DNA from: CAYFHQ01 sp964342805
GTDB taxonomy: Bacteria; Bacillota; Clostridia; Peptostreptococcales; Acidaminobacteraceae
Assembly (NCBI GenBank): GCA_964342805.1
Contig: CAYFHQ010000152.1
Location: 1-6,734 of the forward strand
Direction: 5' to 3'
Length of the DNA stretch: 6,734 nt
The notes under the pieces were generated by a model. That model saw nothing but the letters and a program-made list of their open reading frames with translations, did not search any database and was not told where the DNA came from. Positions within the stretch are counted from its first letter, which is position 1; the number at the start of each line of letters is the position of its first letter. The position numbers were made by a program, and so were the translations under genes. Below, in pieces: positions 1-6,717 of this stretch.

Positions 1-2656
1 TTACCGTTTGGGCGACTTTTATGAAATGTTCTTTGACGACGCTATCCTAGCGTCCCGAGAACTGGAAATCACCTTGACTGGTAAGGCCTGTGGCCTAGAG
101 GAAAGGGCCCCCCTTTGTGGTGTCCCATATCACTCAGTGGACGGCTACATTGCCCGCCTTATTGACAAGGGCTTTAAAGTGGCCATCTGTGAGCAGATAG
201 AGGACCCAGCCAAGGCCAAGGGCCTGGTGAAAAGGGACGTGGTCCGGGTGGTAACACCGGGAACAGTGATTGAACCCCACCTCCTTGACGACAAGTCCAA
301 CAACTACCTCATGACCCTCTTGGAAGACGACGGGGTCTACGGTGTGGCCTATGCAGACATCACCACAGGGGAACTCAAGGTTACTTCTTTTGCCGGCCTC
401 CAGAGCGTGCAGAAGGTAACCGACGAAATCCTGAAGGTCTCTCCAAAGGAACTGATCGTTGCGGACAATGCAGTGGAGGACCACTTAGTCCTGGAGACCA
501 TTAAAAAGTATGACGACGTCATGATCTCCACCTTCAACAGCGCAGCCTTTAAAGTAAAAAATGCGGCCGACACCCTCCAAAGGGTCTTCCATGTGTATGC
601 AGTGGAAGGGCTTGGCCTGGAAGAAGAACCCCTGATAGGTGCCGCAGGCGCCCTCATGGGTTATATAGAAGAAACACAAAAAGTGGACCTGGTCCACTTC
701 ACCAAGGCAGAGGTCTACGCCTCAGACCGTTACATGGTCCTGGACAAGTTCACCAGAAGAAACCTGGAACTGACGCAGACCATGCGGTCCAAGGACAAAA
801 AAGGGTCCCTCCTATGGGTCCTGGACAAGACGACCACGGCCATGGGGGCCAGACTCCTACGCAAGTGGGTAGAAGAGCCACTGCTGGACCTGGAGACCAT
901 TCAAAACCGCCAGGACGCCGTGGAAGCCCTCTATAGTGACCTGGTCACCCGAGACCGACTGAGAGAACTACTGAAAGACATTTACGACTTGGAGCGCCTT
1001 GCCTCCAAGCTGGTCTATAACAATGCCAATGCCCGGGACCTGACTGCCCTCAAGCAGTCATTAGCTGTCCTCCCAGAAGTCAAAGACATACTGGGCGACC
1101 TGGACTCTGGTGTCCTGCCGACCATCGCAGGGGACATGGACGTCCTGGAAGACATCCACTTCATGATCAACCAAGCCATAGTGGACGAGCCACCCATTTC
1201 CCTTAAGGACGGGGGCATTATCCGGTCAGAATTCCACCCAGAAGTGGCTGACCTAAGGGACGCTGTAACCAATGGCAAGCACTGGATCATGGGTATGGAG
1301 TCCAAGGAAAGAGATCGGACAGGGGTCAAGTCCCTGAAAATCGGCTTTAACAAGGTCTTTGGCTACTATATCGACGTGACCAAGGCCAACAGCCATCTGG
1401 TGCCAGAGGAATATATCCGGAAGCAGACCCTGGCCAACTCCGAACGCTATATCACCCCAGAACTCAAAGAGATCGAACAAAAAGTCCTGGGCGCAGAAGA
1501 AAAGATCACAGCCCTGGAGTACGACCTCTTCCAAGAGCTAAAAGGCAGACTCCTGGAACACGTCAACCGCATACTGGCCACGGCCAAGGCGGTGGCTTCC
1601 CTGGACGCCCTGTGCTCCTTTGCAGAGATTTCTGTTCGTTATGACTATGTAAAACCCACCGTCTCAGCAGACGGTTTAGTTGATATCCAAGAAGGTCGTC
1701 ACCCGGTGGTGGAGCGGATTGGGGACAGCGAGATCTTCGTGCCCAATAATACTGTTCTAGACCAGGGGGACAACCAGTTCTACATTATTACTGGCCCCAA
1801 CATGGCCGGTAAGTCCACCTACTTACGACAGGTGGCCCTCATTACCCTCTTGGCCCAAATCGGCTGTTTCGTTCCCGCCCAGTCAGCTTCTGTCGGCATT
1901 GTCGACCGGATTTTTACCCGGGTAGGGGCGTCGGACGACCTGAGCCAGGGCCAGTCGACCTTCATGGTAGAAATGAGCGAACTGGCCAACATTCTTCACA
2001 ATGCCACTGAAAAGTCCCTGATTATCCTGGACGAGATCGGCAGGGGGACGTCTACTTACGACGGCCTGTCCATCGCCTGGGCTGTTGTGGAGTACCTGAC
2101 AGAAGAGGGGGGCATTGGTGCCAAAACCATGTTTGCCACCCACTATCACGAACTGACGGAACTGGAAGGCCGCTTCACTGGCGTCAAGAACTACTGCATT
2201 TCCGTCAAGGAAGCCGGCGACGACATTGTCTTCCTGCGTAAGATCATCCGGGGCGGGGCCAACCAGTCCTACGGTATCCAGGTGGCCAAGTTGGCAGGTG
2301 TGCCCTATGGTGTCATTGAAAAGGCCAAGGGCATTCTAGAGAAGCTGGAAGAACACGATATTAACAACAACATTGCTAAACTGGGCCGTGAACGGGCACA
2401 GGAAAAAGAAACCGTTCATGTAGAGTCCATTCCCGTCCAGAAGGTAGCTGACGGGTCTGTGGCCTATATTCAGGAAGAGCCTGTCAAGGTCCCTGTGAAA
2501 ACAGAGGAAGTGGTGGAACCGGTTCAATTGAGCCTCTTTGAAGCACAACCCAACGCCTTGATCGAGGAACTGAAAACCATTGACGTCATGGGCATGACCC
2601 CCATGGACGCCATGAACTACCTGTACAAATTGGTGAACCAAGCCAAAGACCAGTAA
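1..2656 (+). CDS. mutS: DNA mismatch repair protein MutS (5' end outside window)
   Basis: Binds mismatched or looped DNA and, on ATP binding, becomes a sliding clamp that recruits MutL. The frame is open from base 2; the first visible residues YRLGDFYEMF contain the mismatch-wedge motif FYE (E. coli Phe36/Glu38), so by comparison about 30 N-terminal residues are missing and the TTG at base 8 is an internal Leu codon, not a start. Counting that codon as residue 1, I see the rest of domain I to about residue 90, connector domain to about 230, lever/clamp domains to about 540 (GYYIDVTKANS from base 1361), and the ABC ATPase: Walker A GPNMAGKST at 1793-1819, signature SQGQSTFMVEM from 1943, Walker B IILDEIGRGTS from 2021, and FATHYHEL from 2132. 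A charged Val/Glu/Pro-rich tail holds QLSLF (2525-2539), an exact beta-clamp-binding consensus, followed by a C-terminal helical oligomerisation segment (MTPMDAMNYLY). Full length would be about 914 residues, somewhat longer than E. coli MutS (853), mainly through this tail. This is MutS1, not MutS2: it has the mismatch domain and no Smr domain. Confidence 0.98.
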   Translation, partial: YRLGDFYEMFFDDAILASRELEITLTGKACGLEERAPLCGVPYHSVDGYIARLIDKGFKVAICEQIEDPAKAKGLVKRDVVRVVTPGTVIEPHLLDDKSNNYLMTLLEDDGVYGVAYADITTGELKVTSFAGLQSVQKVTDEILKVSPKELIVADNAVEDHLVLETIKKYDDVMISTFNSAAFKVKNAADTLQRVFHVYAVEGLGLEEEPLIGAAGALMGYIEETQKVDLVHFTKAEVYASDRYMVLDKFTRRNLELTQTMRSKDKKGSLLWVLDKTTTAMGARLLRKWVEEPLLDLETIQNRQDAVEALYSDLVTRDRLRELLKDIYDLERLASKLVYNNANARDLTALKQSLAVLPEVKDILGDLDSGVLPTIAGDMDVLEDIHFMINQAIVDEPPISLKDGGIIRSEFHPEVADLRDAVTNGKHWIMGMESKERDRTGVKSLKIGFNKVFGYYIDVTKANSHLVPEEYIRKQTLANSERYITPELKEIEQKVLGAEEKITALEYDLFQELKGRLLEHVNRILATAKAVASLDALCSFAEISVRYDYVKPTVSADGLVDIQEGRHPVVERIGDSEIFVPNNTVLDQGDNQFYIITGPNMAGKSTYLRQVALITLLAQIGCFVPAQSASVGIVDRIFTRVGASDDLSQGQSTFMVEMSELANILHNATEKSLIILDEIGRGTSTYDGLSIAWAVVEYLTEEGGIGAKTMFATHYHELTELEGRFTGVKNYCISVKEAGDDIVFLRKIIRGGANQSYGIQVAKLAGVPYGVIEKAKGILEKLEEHDINNNIAKLGRERAQEKETVHVESIPVQKVADGSVAYIQEEPVKVPVKTEEVVEPVQLSLFEAQPNALIEELKTIDVMGMTPMDAMNYLYKLVNQAKDQ

Positions 2657-2671
2657 GACATTGGAGGGGCC

Positions 2672-4819
2672 ATGAGCCTAGAAACCAAACGCATTCATAA
2701 GCTGGATCCCACCATTTCCAATAAAATTGCAGCTGGCGAAGTTGTGGAAAGGCCAGCCGCAGTCGTGAAAGAACTGGTGGAAAACGCCCTGGACGCAGGG
2801 TCGAAAAAAATCACCATTGAAATCCGCAAGGCAGGCAAGGAACTCATTCGCATTACCGACAATGGGAGCGGCATTGAGCCTGAGGACGTGACCCTGGCCT
2901 TCGAGCGCCATGCCACGTCTAAAATCCAAACCGTAGACGACATTTACGCTGTTAAGTCCCTAGGTTTTAGGGGGGAGGCCCTGGCCTCCATTTCAGCGGT
3001 TTCCAATATGGAAGTCACCACCAGACGGGCCGACAAGGAGTCCGGCATTCGGGTGTCCTTGTCCGGTGGCCGGGTCCTGGACACCTCAGAAGTGGGCGCC
3101 CCTGTGGGCACCACCATGATGGTCAAAGACCTCTTTTTCAACACCCCAGCCCGCCTCAAGTTTCTAAAGACAGACAAGGCGGAACTCAACGCCATCAGCG
3201 AGATCGTCAACAAGCTTGTCCTGTCCAATCCAGAAGTGGGCTTCCGCTACATAGTGGACGGCAAGAACGTCTTTGTCACCCAGGGTGATGGCAAACTCTA
3301 TAGCGCCATTTACGCCGTGTTCGAAAAATCCATGGCCAAAAACCTCATCGCCATTAACTGTGAGGAACAAGGCATAAAAATGACTGGCTTTGTCAGCAAC
3401 GTCCAGTACACAAGGGGTAACCGGAAAAACCAGGTCTTCTTTGTCAACGGCCGTTACATCGTGTCTCCAGTCCTCATGGACAGCATGAACCTGGCCTACA
3501 AGCCCCTCCTGTCACCGGGCCGTTTTGGAGCCTGCGTCATCCAGATCCAGCTGGACCCCAGCCGGGTAGACGTCAACATCCATCCAGCCAAGACAGAAAT
3601 CAAGTTCCACCAAGAAGGGGTCATCAAACAAATCCTCTACACCAAAATCCGGGAAGTCCTCCTGAGCGTCGACCAGACCCCGTCTGTCAAACTCAGCGAC
3701 GACCAAATCTTCCGTAAGGTGGTCATGGAGGACAAACAAGGTAAACAACCGGACCACCGCTTTGTTCCAGATGCGCCTCAGACAAGGCCTGCTTCTGCCC
3801 AGACAAAAACCACTGGCCCAGTGGGTCATGTGGAAACCAAAACCAGTCCCGGTGTGACCATTCCCACCGGTGGCGATCGTTTGGTTCGTAGAGAAGACCG
3901 ACAAGCTGAGCAAGTGGAAAGACCCGTCCAGGCACGACCCATGGAGCCAAAGAAAGACATGAGTCAACCTGTTGAAGGGGCTGAAAAACCGCATGAGCCT
4001 GCAAGGCCTGTGGAAGGGGTTAAAGACAGGCTGGAAAGCCGGGTTAATGCTCCAGTGCCACCAGCACCCAAGAAGCCTCGACCCAATATGCAGTCTGGTC
4101 GTTTCTTTGGTCAGAAGAAGGTCACTGAAGAGCCGGTCAACACCTATAGTCTGGACGACTTTTTGGTAAGGGAAACACCCGTAGAAGCGGTTCCACCTGT
4201 AGAGCCTGACCACAAGGTGATCCAGTCCACAGCTGAGATTTATGAAGACTTACAGCCCATTGGGGCCTTGTTTAATACCTATTTGATCTTTGAGAAAGAC
4301 CAGAAAATGTACATGATCGACCAGCACGCGGCCCATGAAAAAATCCTCTTTGAGGAATACATGGCGGCCTTTAAGCGGGGCGGTCTGGACACCCAGGTCT
4401 TGCTCACCCCCATGATGATCGAAGTGGACTATGCCACCCATCGGTTTGCCCTGGACAATACAGGGTCCTTTGAACGGTTTGGCTTCCGCTTTGACGACTT
4501 TGGACAAAACAACTTGATCGTGCGGGAAGTCCCGGTCCTCTTTGACGAGAAGGGGGCGGAAGGCCTCTTTAGGAACCTTCTGGACGACCTGTCCACCAAG
4601 GGCGTTCTAGTGGAAATGGAAGACAAACGTTTTAATGCCATTGCCACCAAGGCCTGCAAGGCTGCGGTTAAGGCCCATGATCAGTTGAATACCATTGAAG
4701 TGACCAACCTGCTGGACCAACTAAAGACCCTGCAGGACCCCTATACATGTCCCCACGGACGACCCATTATTGTGTCCATATCCCGGGGTGAGATTGAGCG
4801 TAAGTTTAAGCGAACGTAG
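2672..4819 (+). CDS. mutL: DNA mismatch repair endonuclease MutL
   Basis: Links mismatch-bound MutS to strand removal; in bacteria lacking MutH it nicks the new strand itself. The 715-residue protein has an N-terminal GHKL ATPase: catalytic Glu34 and Mg-binding Asn38 in KELVENALDAG, DNGSGI (63-68), RHATSK (79-84), GFRGEAL (98-104) and VDVNIHPAK (299-307). Residues about 350-523 form a Pro-, Lys- and Arg-rich low-complexity linker, likely disordered. The C-terminal dimerisation/endonuclease domain starts near Tyr524 and keeps the metal-binding nuclease motif DQHA-x2-E-x4-E (Asp550, Gln551, His552, Glu556, Glu561), ACKAAVKAHD (from Ala661), CPHGRP (693-698) and the terminal FKR. QVLLTP (575-580) fits the MutL clamp-binding pattern QxLLxP. 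ATG at 2672 follows GGAGGGG (2663-2669) and gives an N-terminus only a few residues longer than usual. It starts 15 bp after mutS, implying co-transcription. Assignment is secure; nicking activity is inferred from the intact motifs. Confidence 0.98.
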   Translation: MSLETKRIHKLDPTISNKIAAGEVVERPAAVVKELVENALDAGSKKITIEIRKAGKELIRITDNGSGIEPEDVTLAFERHATSKIQTVDDIYAVKSLGFRGEALASISAVSNMEVTTRRADKESGIRVSLSGGRVLDTSEVGAPVGTTMMVKDLFFNTPARLKFLKTDKAELNAISEIVNKLVLSNPEVGFRYIVDGKNVFVTQGDGKLYSAIYAVFEKSMAKNLIAINCEEQGIKMTGFVSNVQYTRGNRKNQVFFVNGRYIVSPVLMDSMNLAYKPLLSPGRFGACVIQIQLDPSRVDVNIHPAKTEIKFHQEGVIKQILYTKIREVLLSVDQTPSVKLSDDQIFRKVVMEDKQGKQPDHRFVPDAPQTRPASAQTKTTGPVGHVETKTSPGVTIPTGGDRLVRREDRQAEQVERPVQARPMEPKKDMSQPVEGAEKPHEPARPVEGVKDRLESRVNAPVPPAPKKPRPNMQSGRFFGQKKVTEEPVNTYSLDDFLVRETPVEAVPPVEPDHKVIQSTAEIYEDLQPIGALFNTYLIFEKDQKMYMIDQHAAHEKILFEEYMAAFKRGGLDTQVLLTPMMIEVDYATHRFALDNTGSFERFGFRFDDFGQNNLIVREVPVLFDEKGAEGLFRNLLDDLSTKGVLVEMEDKRFNAIATKACKAAVKAHDQLNTIEVTNLLDQLKTLQDPYTCPHGRPIIVSISRGEIERKFKRT

Positions 4820-4829
4820 GAGAACCATG
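4817..4829 (+). promoter_or_regulatory. miaA ribosome binding site overlapping mutL stop
   Basis: TAGGAG begins with the mutL TAG stop codon (4817-4819), and GGAG (4819-4822) lies 4 bases before ATG 4827. This placement decides the miaA start: the same frame is open upstream from a TTG at 4770, but that codon lies inside mutL, has no purine-rich site before it, and would add 19 residues ahead of the conserved MiaA N-terminus. The overlap of stop and ribosome binding site suggests translational coupling of miaA to mutL. Confidence 0.8.
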
Positions 4830-5768
4830 AAGACAGATATTATCATAATCGGCGGGCCAACCGCTGTGGGAAAAACCAGAACGTCCATTGAAATGGCCAA
4901 GCGCTTCAACGGTGAAGTCATTTCAGCGGACTCCATGCAAATTTATAAGGGCCTGGACATTGGTAGTGCCAAGGCGACGCCGGAAGAGGTAGGGGACATT
5001 CCCCACCACCTCCTCAGCATTGTTGAGCCGACGGACGAGTACTCTGCAGCAGAGTGGTACGAGGCTGCCAAGGCTGCCATAGAGGACATTGCCTCCCGGG
5101 GCAAGACCCCCATTATTGTAGGGGGAACCGGTCTCTACATTAATACCCTGCTCTATGAAATGGACTTCCATGAGGCAGAAGCTGACCTAGAGTTTCGGGC
5201 TGAAATGGAGTCCCTGGCCAAGGTAGAGGGTAATGAGGCCGTCCATAAGATCCTGTATGACCTGGACCAGTCGGAAGCCGAACGAATCCACCCCAACAAT
5301 TTGAAACGGGTTATCCGGGCCATTGAGATCAACCGAATGACTGGGGAAGAGAAGAAGGCCTTTAAAACAGAGCCCAAGGAAAATCCCCACTTTAACCCGG
5401 TTTTAATCGGACTGACAGGTAACAGAAAAAAGCTCTATGCCCGCATTAACAAACGGGTGGACCTCATGGTCGACCTGGGTCTTTTAGAGGAAGTAAAAAA
5501 TTTAAAAGAACACTATGATTTGGACGATTCATTCCAGTCCATGAAGGGTATAGGCTATAAGGAAGTGCTGGGCTACTTGGAGGGTCGTTATGACCTGGAC
5601 ATTATGCTCAGTGTATTGAAACAGAGTTCAAGACGATACGCCAAGAGACAGATGACATGGTTCCGCAGATATGCCAATTTAAAATGGTTTGATGTGGACG
5701 TGGAGAAGGATTTTGACGTGTTGCTGGACAATATAGAGAACTATATAAAGACCCAAATAAAGAGATAG
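4827..5768 (+). CDS. miaA: tRNA dimethylallyltransferase MiaA
   Basis: Transfers dimethylallyl from DMAPP to N6 of A37 in tRNAs reading codons that begin with U, giving i6A37; MiaB usually adds the 2-methylthio group afterwards, and miaB often lies just upstream of mutS in related bacteria (outside this window). The 313-residue protein has the family's usual length. It opens with KTDIIIIGGPTAVGKT, whose P-loop is GPTAVGKT (10-17), then the DSMQIY segment with conserved Asp35, GSAKAT, HHLL, GGTGLYI (99-105), the Arg/Asp-rich core (LKRVIRAIE), GIGYKE (241-246) and the C-terminal tRNA-contact motif KRQMTWFRR (273-281). It begins 7 bp after mutL, and hfq follows after 10 bp, so the three are almost certainly one transcription unit. 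Asp codon choice is less biased to GAC than in mutS. No defect is visible. Confidence 0.97.
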   Translation: MKTDIIIIGGPTAVGKTRTSIEMAKRFNGEVISADSMQIYKGLDIGSAKATPEEVGDIPHHLLSIVEPTDEYSAAEWYEAAKAAIEDIASRGKTPIIVGGTGLYINTLLYEMDFHEAEADLEFRAEMESLAKVEGNEAVHKILYDLDQSEAERIHPNNLKRVIRAIEINRMTGEEKKAFKTEPKENPHFNPVLIGLTGNRKKLYARINKRVDLMVDLGLLEEVKNLKEHYDLDDSFQSMKGIGYKEVLGYLEGRYDLDIMLSVLKQSSRRYAKRQMTWFRRYANLKWFDVDVEKDFDVLLDNIENYIKTQIKR

Positions 5769-5778
5769 GAGGGGTTAT

Positions 5779-6042
5779 ATGAAATCAGCGCTGAATCTGC
5801 AGGACATTTTCTTGAACCAGGTACGTAAGGAGCATATTCCGATTACGATCTTTTTGGTTAGCGGTTACCAAATTAAAGGTCACGTGAAGGGGTTTGACTC
5901 TTACACCATCGTAATGGATTCCGATGGCAAGCAGCAAATGATTTACAAGCATGCCATTTCCACCATTATTCCTGGCAGACCTGTAAATTTCCAAGCTGGT
6001 AAGACCGGTAACAACAACGGTCACAAGCCAGAAGACGCATAG
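5779..6042 (+). CDS. hfq: RNA chaperone Hfq
   Basis: A hexameric Sm-like protein that binds U-rich 3' ends of small RNAs and A-rich mRNA segments. At 87 residues it has a complete Sm core: Sm1 with LNLQDIFLNQVRKEH (Gln8 and Asp9 aligned with the E. coli proximal-face residues), distal-face positions Phe25, Tyr30, Gln31 and Ile32, and Sm2 with IYKHAISTI (Lys57-His58). The rim reads Arg16-Lys17-Glu18-His19, closer to the Gram-positive RKEN pattern (B. subtilis) than to E. coli RRER; this usually goes with a lesser role in sRNA-mRNA pairing, which is inference here. The tail (70-87) is short, Asn/Gly-rich and ends in PEDA. AGGAGG (5767-5772), overlapping the miaA stop, sits 6 bases before ATG 5779. 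The miaA-hfq pairing is widely conserved in bacteria, which supports the call. Confidence 0.97.
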   Translation: MKSALNLQDIFLNQVRKEHIPITIFLVSGYQIKGHVKGFDSYTIVMDSDGKQQMIYKHAISTIIPGRPVNFQAGKTGNNNGHKPEDA

Positions 6043-6051
6043 GAAACAGAT

Positions 6052-6095
6052 AAAGGCATTTAGTAGAGCTTTGAGGGCTCTTGCTAAATGCCTTT
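6052..6095 (+). terminator. Long perfect hairpin between hfq and osmC-like gene, weak or leaky terminator
   Basis: The left arm 6052-6063 (AAAGGCATTTAG) and right arm 6084-6095 (CTAAATGCCTTT) are exact reverse complements over 12 bp. Inside, AGAGC (6065-6069) pairs with GCTCT (6077-6081), with a possible U-G closing pair and a loop of about 5 bases. Position 6064 and positions 6082-6083 are small bulges. The strength and place right after hfq suit a terminator, but only TTT then GTAT follows the stem, so the U-tract is poor on this strand and absent on the other. It may end part of the transcripts, protect the hfq mRNA 3' end, or set expression of the next gene, whose ribosome binding site starts about 8 bases later. 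Confidence 0.55.
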
Positions 6096-6101
6096 GTATC
6101 G

Positions 6102-6117
6102 AAAAGGAGGCCCCATG
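6102..6117 (+). promoter_or_regulatory. Ribosome binding site that sets the osmC-like start
   Basis: AAAAGGAGG (6102-6110) is a strong Shine-Dalgarno sequence 4 bases before ATG 6115. The frame is also open from ATG 6088, but that codon sits in the right arm of the hairpin, has no ribosome binding site before it, and would translate the Shine-Dalgarno itself. ATG 6115 is therefore chosen. The 4-base spacing matches that seen before mutL and miaA. Confidence 0.85.
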
Positions 6118-6513
6118 GCTGTTTTGAAAGTAATCAACCAATTCACCAATACATTTAAGGGAACAATGATCGCCAAAAGAGGCACAGTGGCCATTGGGTC
6201 CGAAGAGGGAACCGTAGCACCCTATGACATGCTCTTTGGTGCCCTGGCGTCCTGCATGTACTCCACCTTCCTGGACATCATGGAAAAGAAAAAAGTACCC
6301 TTTGAAGCAGTAGACGTTGAAATCTCCGGCGAAAAGCGGACAACCATTCCAATGACCCTGGAATGGGTAACGGTTAAGTTTGTTGTAAAGGGTGCACCGG
6401 AAGACAAGCATAAGGCCTTCCAGCAAGCCCTGGACCTTGCTGCCAAGTACTGCTCCATTTATCAGACCATCGCCCATGTGGCAGAGATGAAGACGGAGAT
6501 TGAGTTTTCGTAA
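6115..6513 (+). CDS. OsmC family protein
   Basis: A 132-residue cytoplasmic protein, no signal peptide or membrane segment, of the length and pattern of the OsmC/Ohr superfamily. In studied members two Cys reduce organic hydroperoxides. Both Cys are present: Cys47 in ALASCMYSTFLDIMEKKK at the start of the long central helix, and Cys113 in KYCSIYQTI. However, the classical PEEL/PEQL segment before the first Cys reads PYDML: the position ten residues before Cys47, where Ohr has its Arg-binding Glu, is Tyr37, with Asp38 beside it, and the usual CP after the second Cys is CS. This resembles an OsmC-like subgroup seen in Firmicutes whose substrate is not settled, so peroxidase activity is a guess. 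Arg22 is a possible active-site Arg. The gene is separated from hfq by the hairpin and has no convincing promoter of its own, so expression by readthrough is likely; a strong terminator follows it. Confidence 0.9.
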   Translation: MAVLKVINQFTNTFKGTMIAKRGTVAIGSEEGTVAPYDMLFGALASCMYSTFLDIMEKKKVPFEAVDVEISGEKRTTIPMTLEWVTVKFVVKGAPEDKHKAFQQALDLAAKYCSIYQTIAHVAEMKTEIEFS

Positions 6514-6532
6514 ATATGTTATGGTAACTTTG

Positions 6533-6565
6533 AAAAGCTGGCCTTAGGGTTGGCTTTTTCTTTTT
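6533..6565 (+). terminator. Rho-independent terminator after osmC-like gene
   Basis: AAAAGCTGGCC (6533-6543) pairs with GGTTGGCTTTT (6548-6558) through four A-U pairs, two G-C/C-G pairs, three G-U wobbles and two C-G pairs, around the four-base loop TTAG. It is followed by an almost pure T run (6555-6565, one C). Stem, tetraloop and U-tract give a canonical intrinsic terminator 19 bases after the osmC-like stop, marking the end of the cluster. Confidence 0.88.
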
Positions 6566-6631
6566 GGGGGTGGGGTTGAAGAATAGTATATTAATCGTCG
6601 ATGAATGCTGGTATAAAAAGGGAAAAATAGG

Positions 6632-6637
6632 TATAAT
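6632..6637 (+). promoter_or_regulatory. Possible -10 element TATAAT
   Basis: A perfect TATAAT lies in the AT-rich spacer after the terminator, but no good -35 is found 16-18 bases upstream (TGGTAT or CTGGTA match TTGACA poorly) and there is no TG extension. If real, it would start an RNA near 6644 running rightward to a gene or RNA beyond the window. Chance matches are common in such AT-rich DNA. Confidence 0.25.
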
Positions 6638-6649
6638 ATGACTTAGGGG

Positions 6650-6673
6650 TAGCTAGATATTAATCATTAGCTA
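6650..6673. repeat. Small AT-rich inverted repeat
   Basis: TAGCTA occurs at 6650-6655 and again at 6668-6673; as each copy is itself a palindrome, the pair is both a direct and an inverted repeat. GAT (6656-6658) and ATC (6663-6665) extend the symmetry around a short AT centre. It lies 13 bases after the TATAAT match, where an operator or leader hairpin could sit, but it is short and could be chance. Confidence 0.3.
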
Positions 6674-6698
6674 AATGTTATATGAGGAAATTGCATAA

Positions 6699-6717
6699 TT
6701 CAACTTTCAACTTCAAC
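6699..6717. repeat. Three close copies of TTCAAC
   Basis: TTCAAC occurs at 6699-6704, 6706-6711 and 6712-6717, with one extra T between the first two. The complement GTTGAA is found at 6575-6580. This is a very short direct repeat of unknown meaning near the right edge. Confidence 0.4.

Noticed and set aside
8..10. TTG at base 8 as the mutS start
   Set aside because: The frame is open to the window edge and the upstream codons (Tyr-Arg) match the conserved residues before GDFYE; the gene is simply cut by the window.
3512..4213. A 233-codon open frame on the minus strand inside mutL
   Set aside because: It lies opposite the mutL coding frame, gives Phe/Trp/His-rich sequence with no recognisable domain, and is explained by codon bias and the low-complexity linker on the coding strand.
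4770..4826. Upstream TTG start giving a 19-residue longer MiaA
   Set aside because: The stretch lies within mutL, lacks a ribosome binding site and precedes a normal MiaA N-terminus that has its own GGAG site.
6071..6099. A promoter for the osmC-like gene (TTGAGG with TTGTAT about 17 bases on)
   Set aside because: The -10 matches only about half of the consensus, the site lies inside the hairpin, and the start would fall on the ribosome binding site.
6088..6114. Upstream ATG giving a 9-residue longer OsmC-like protein
   Set aside because: The ATG is buried in a hairpin arm, and the extension would be coded by the AAAAGGAGG ribosome binding site itself.
5785..6477. A 230-codon minus-strand open frame running across hfq, the hairpin and the osmC-like gene
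   Set aside because: No Shine-Dalgarno precedes its ATG (upstream bases read CTTCATCTCTGCCAC), the product has no known pattern, and both strands cannot be coding here given two well-supported genes.
6561..6575. G-quadruplex in the G-rich stretch after the terminator
   Set aside because: Only two G runs are present (GGGGG and GGGG); four are needed for a standard quadruplex.
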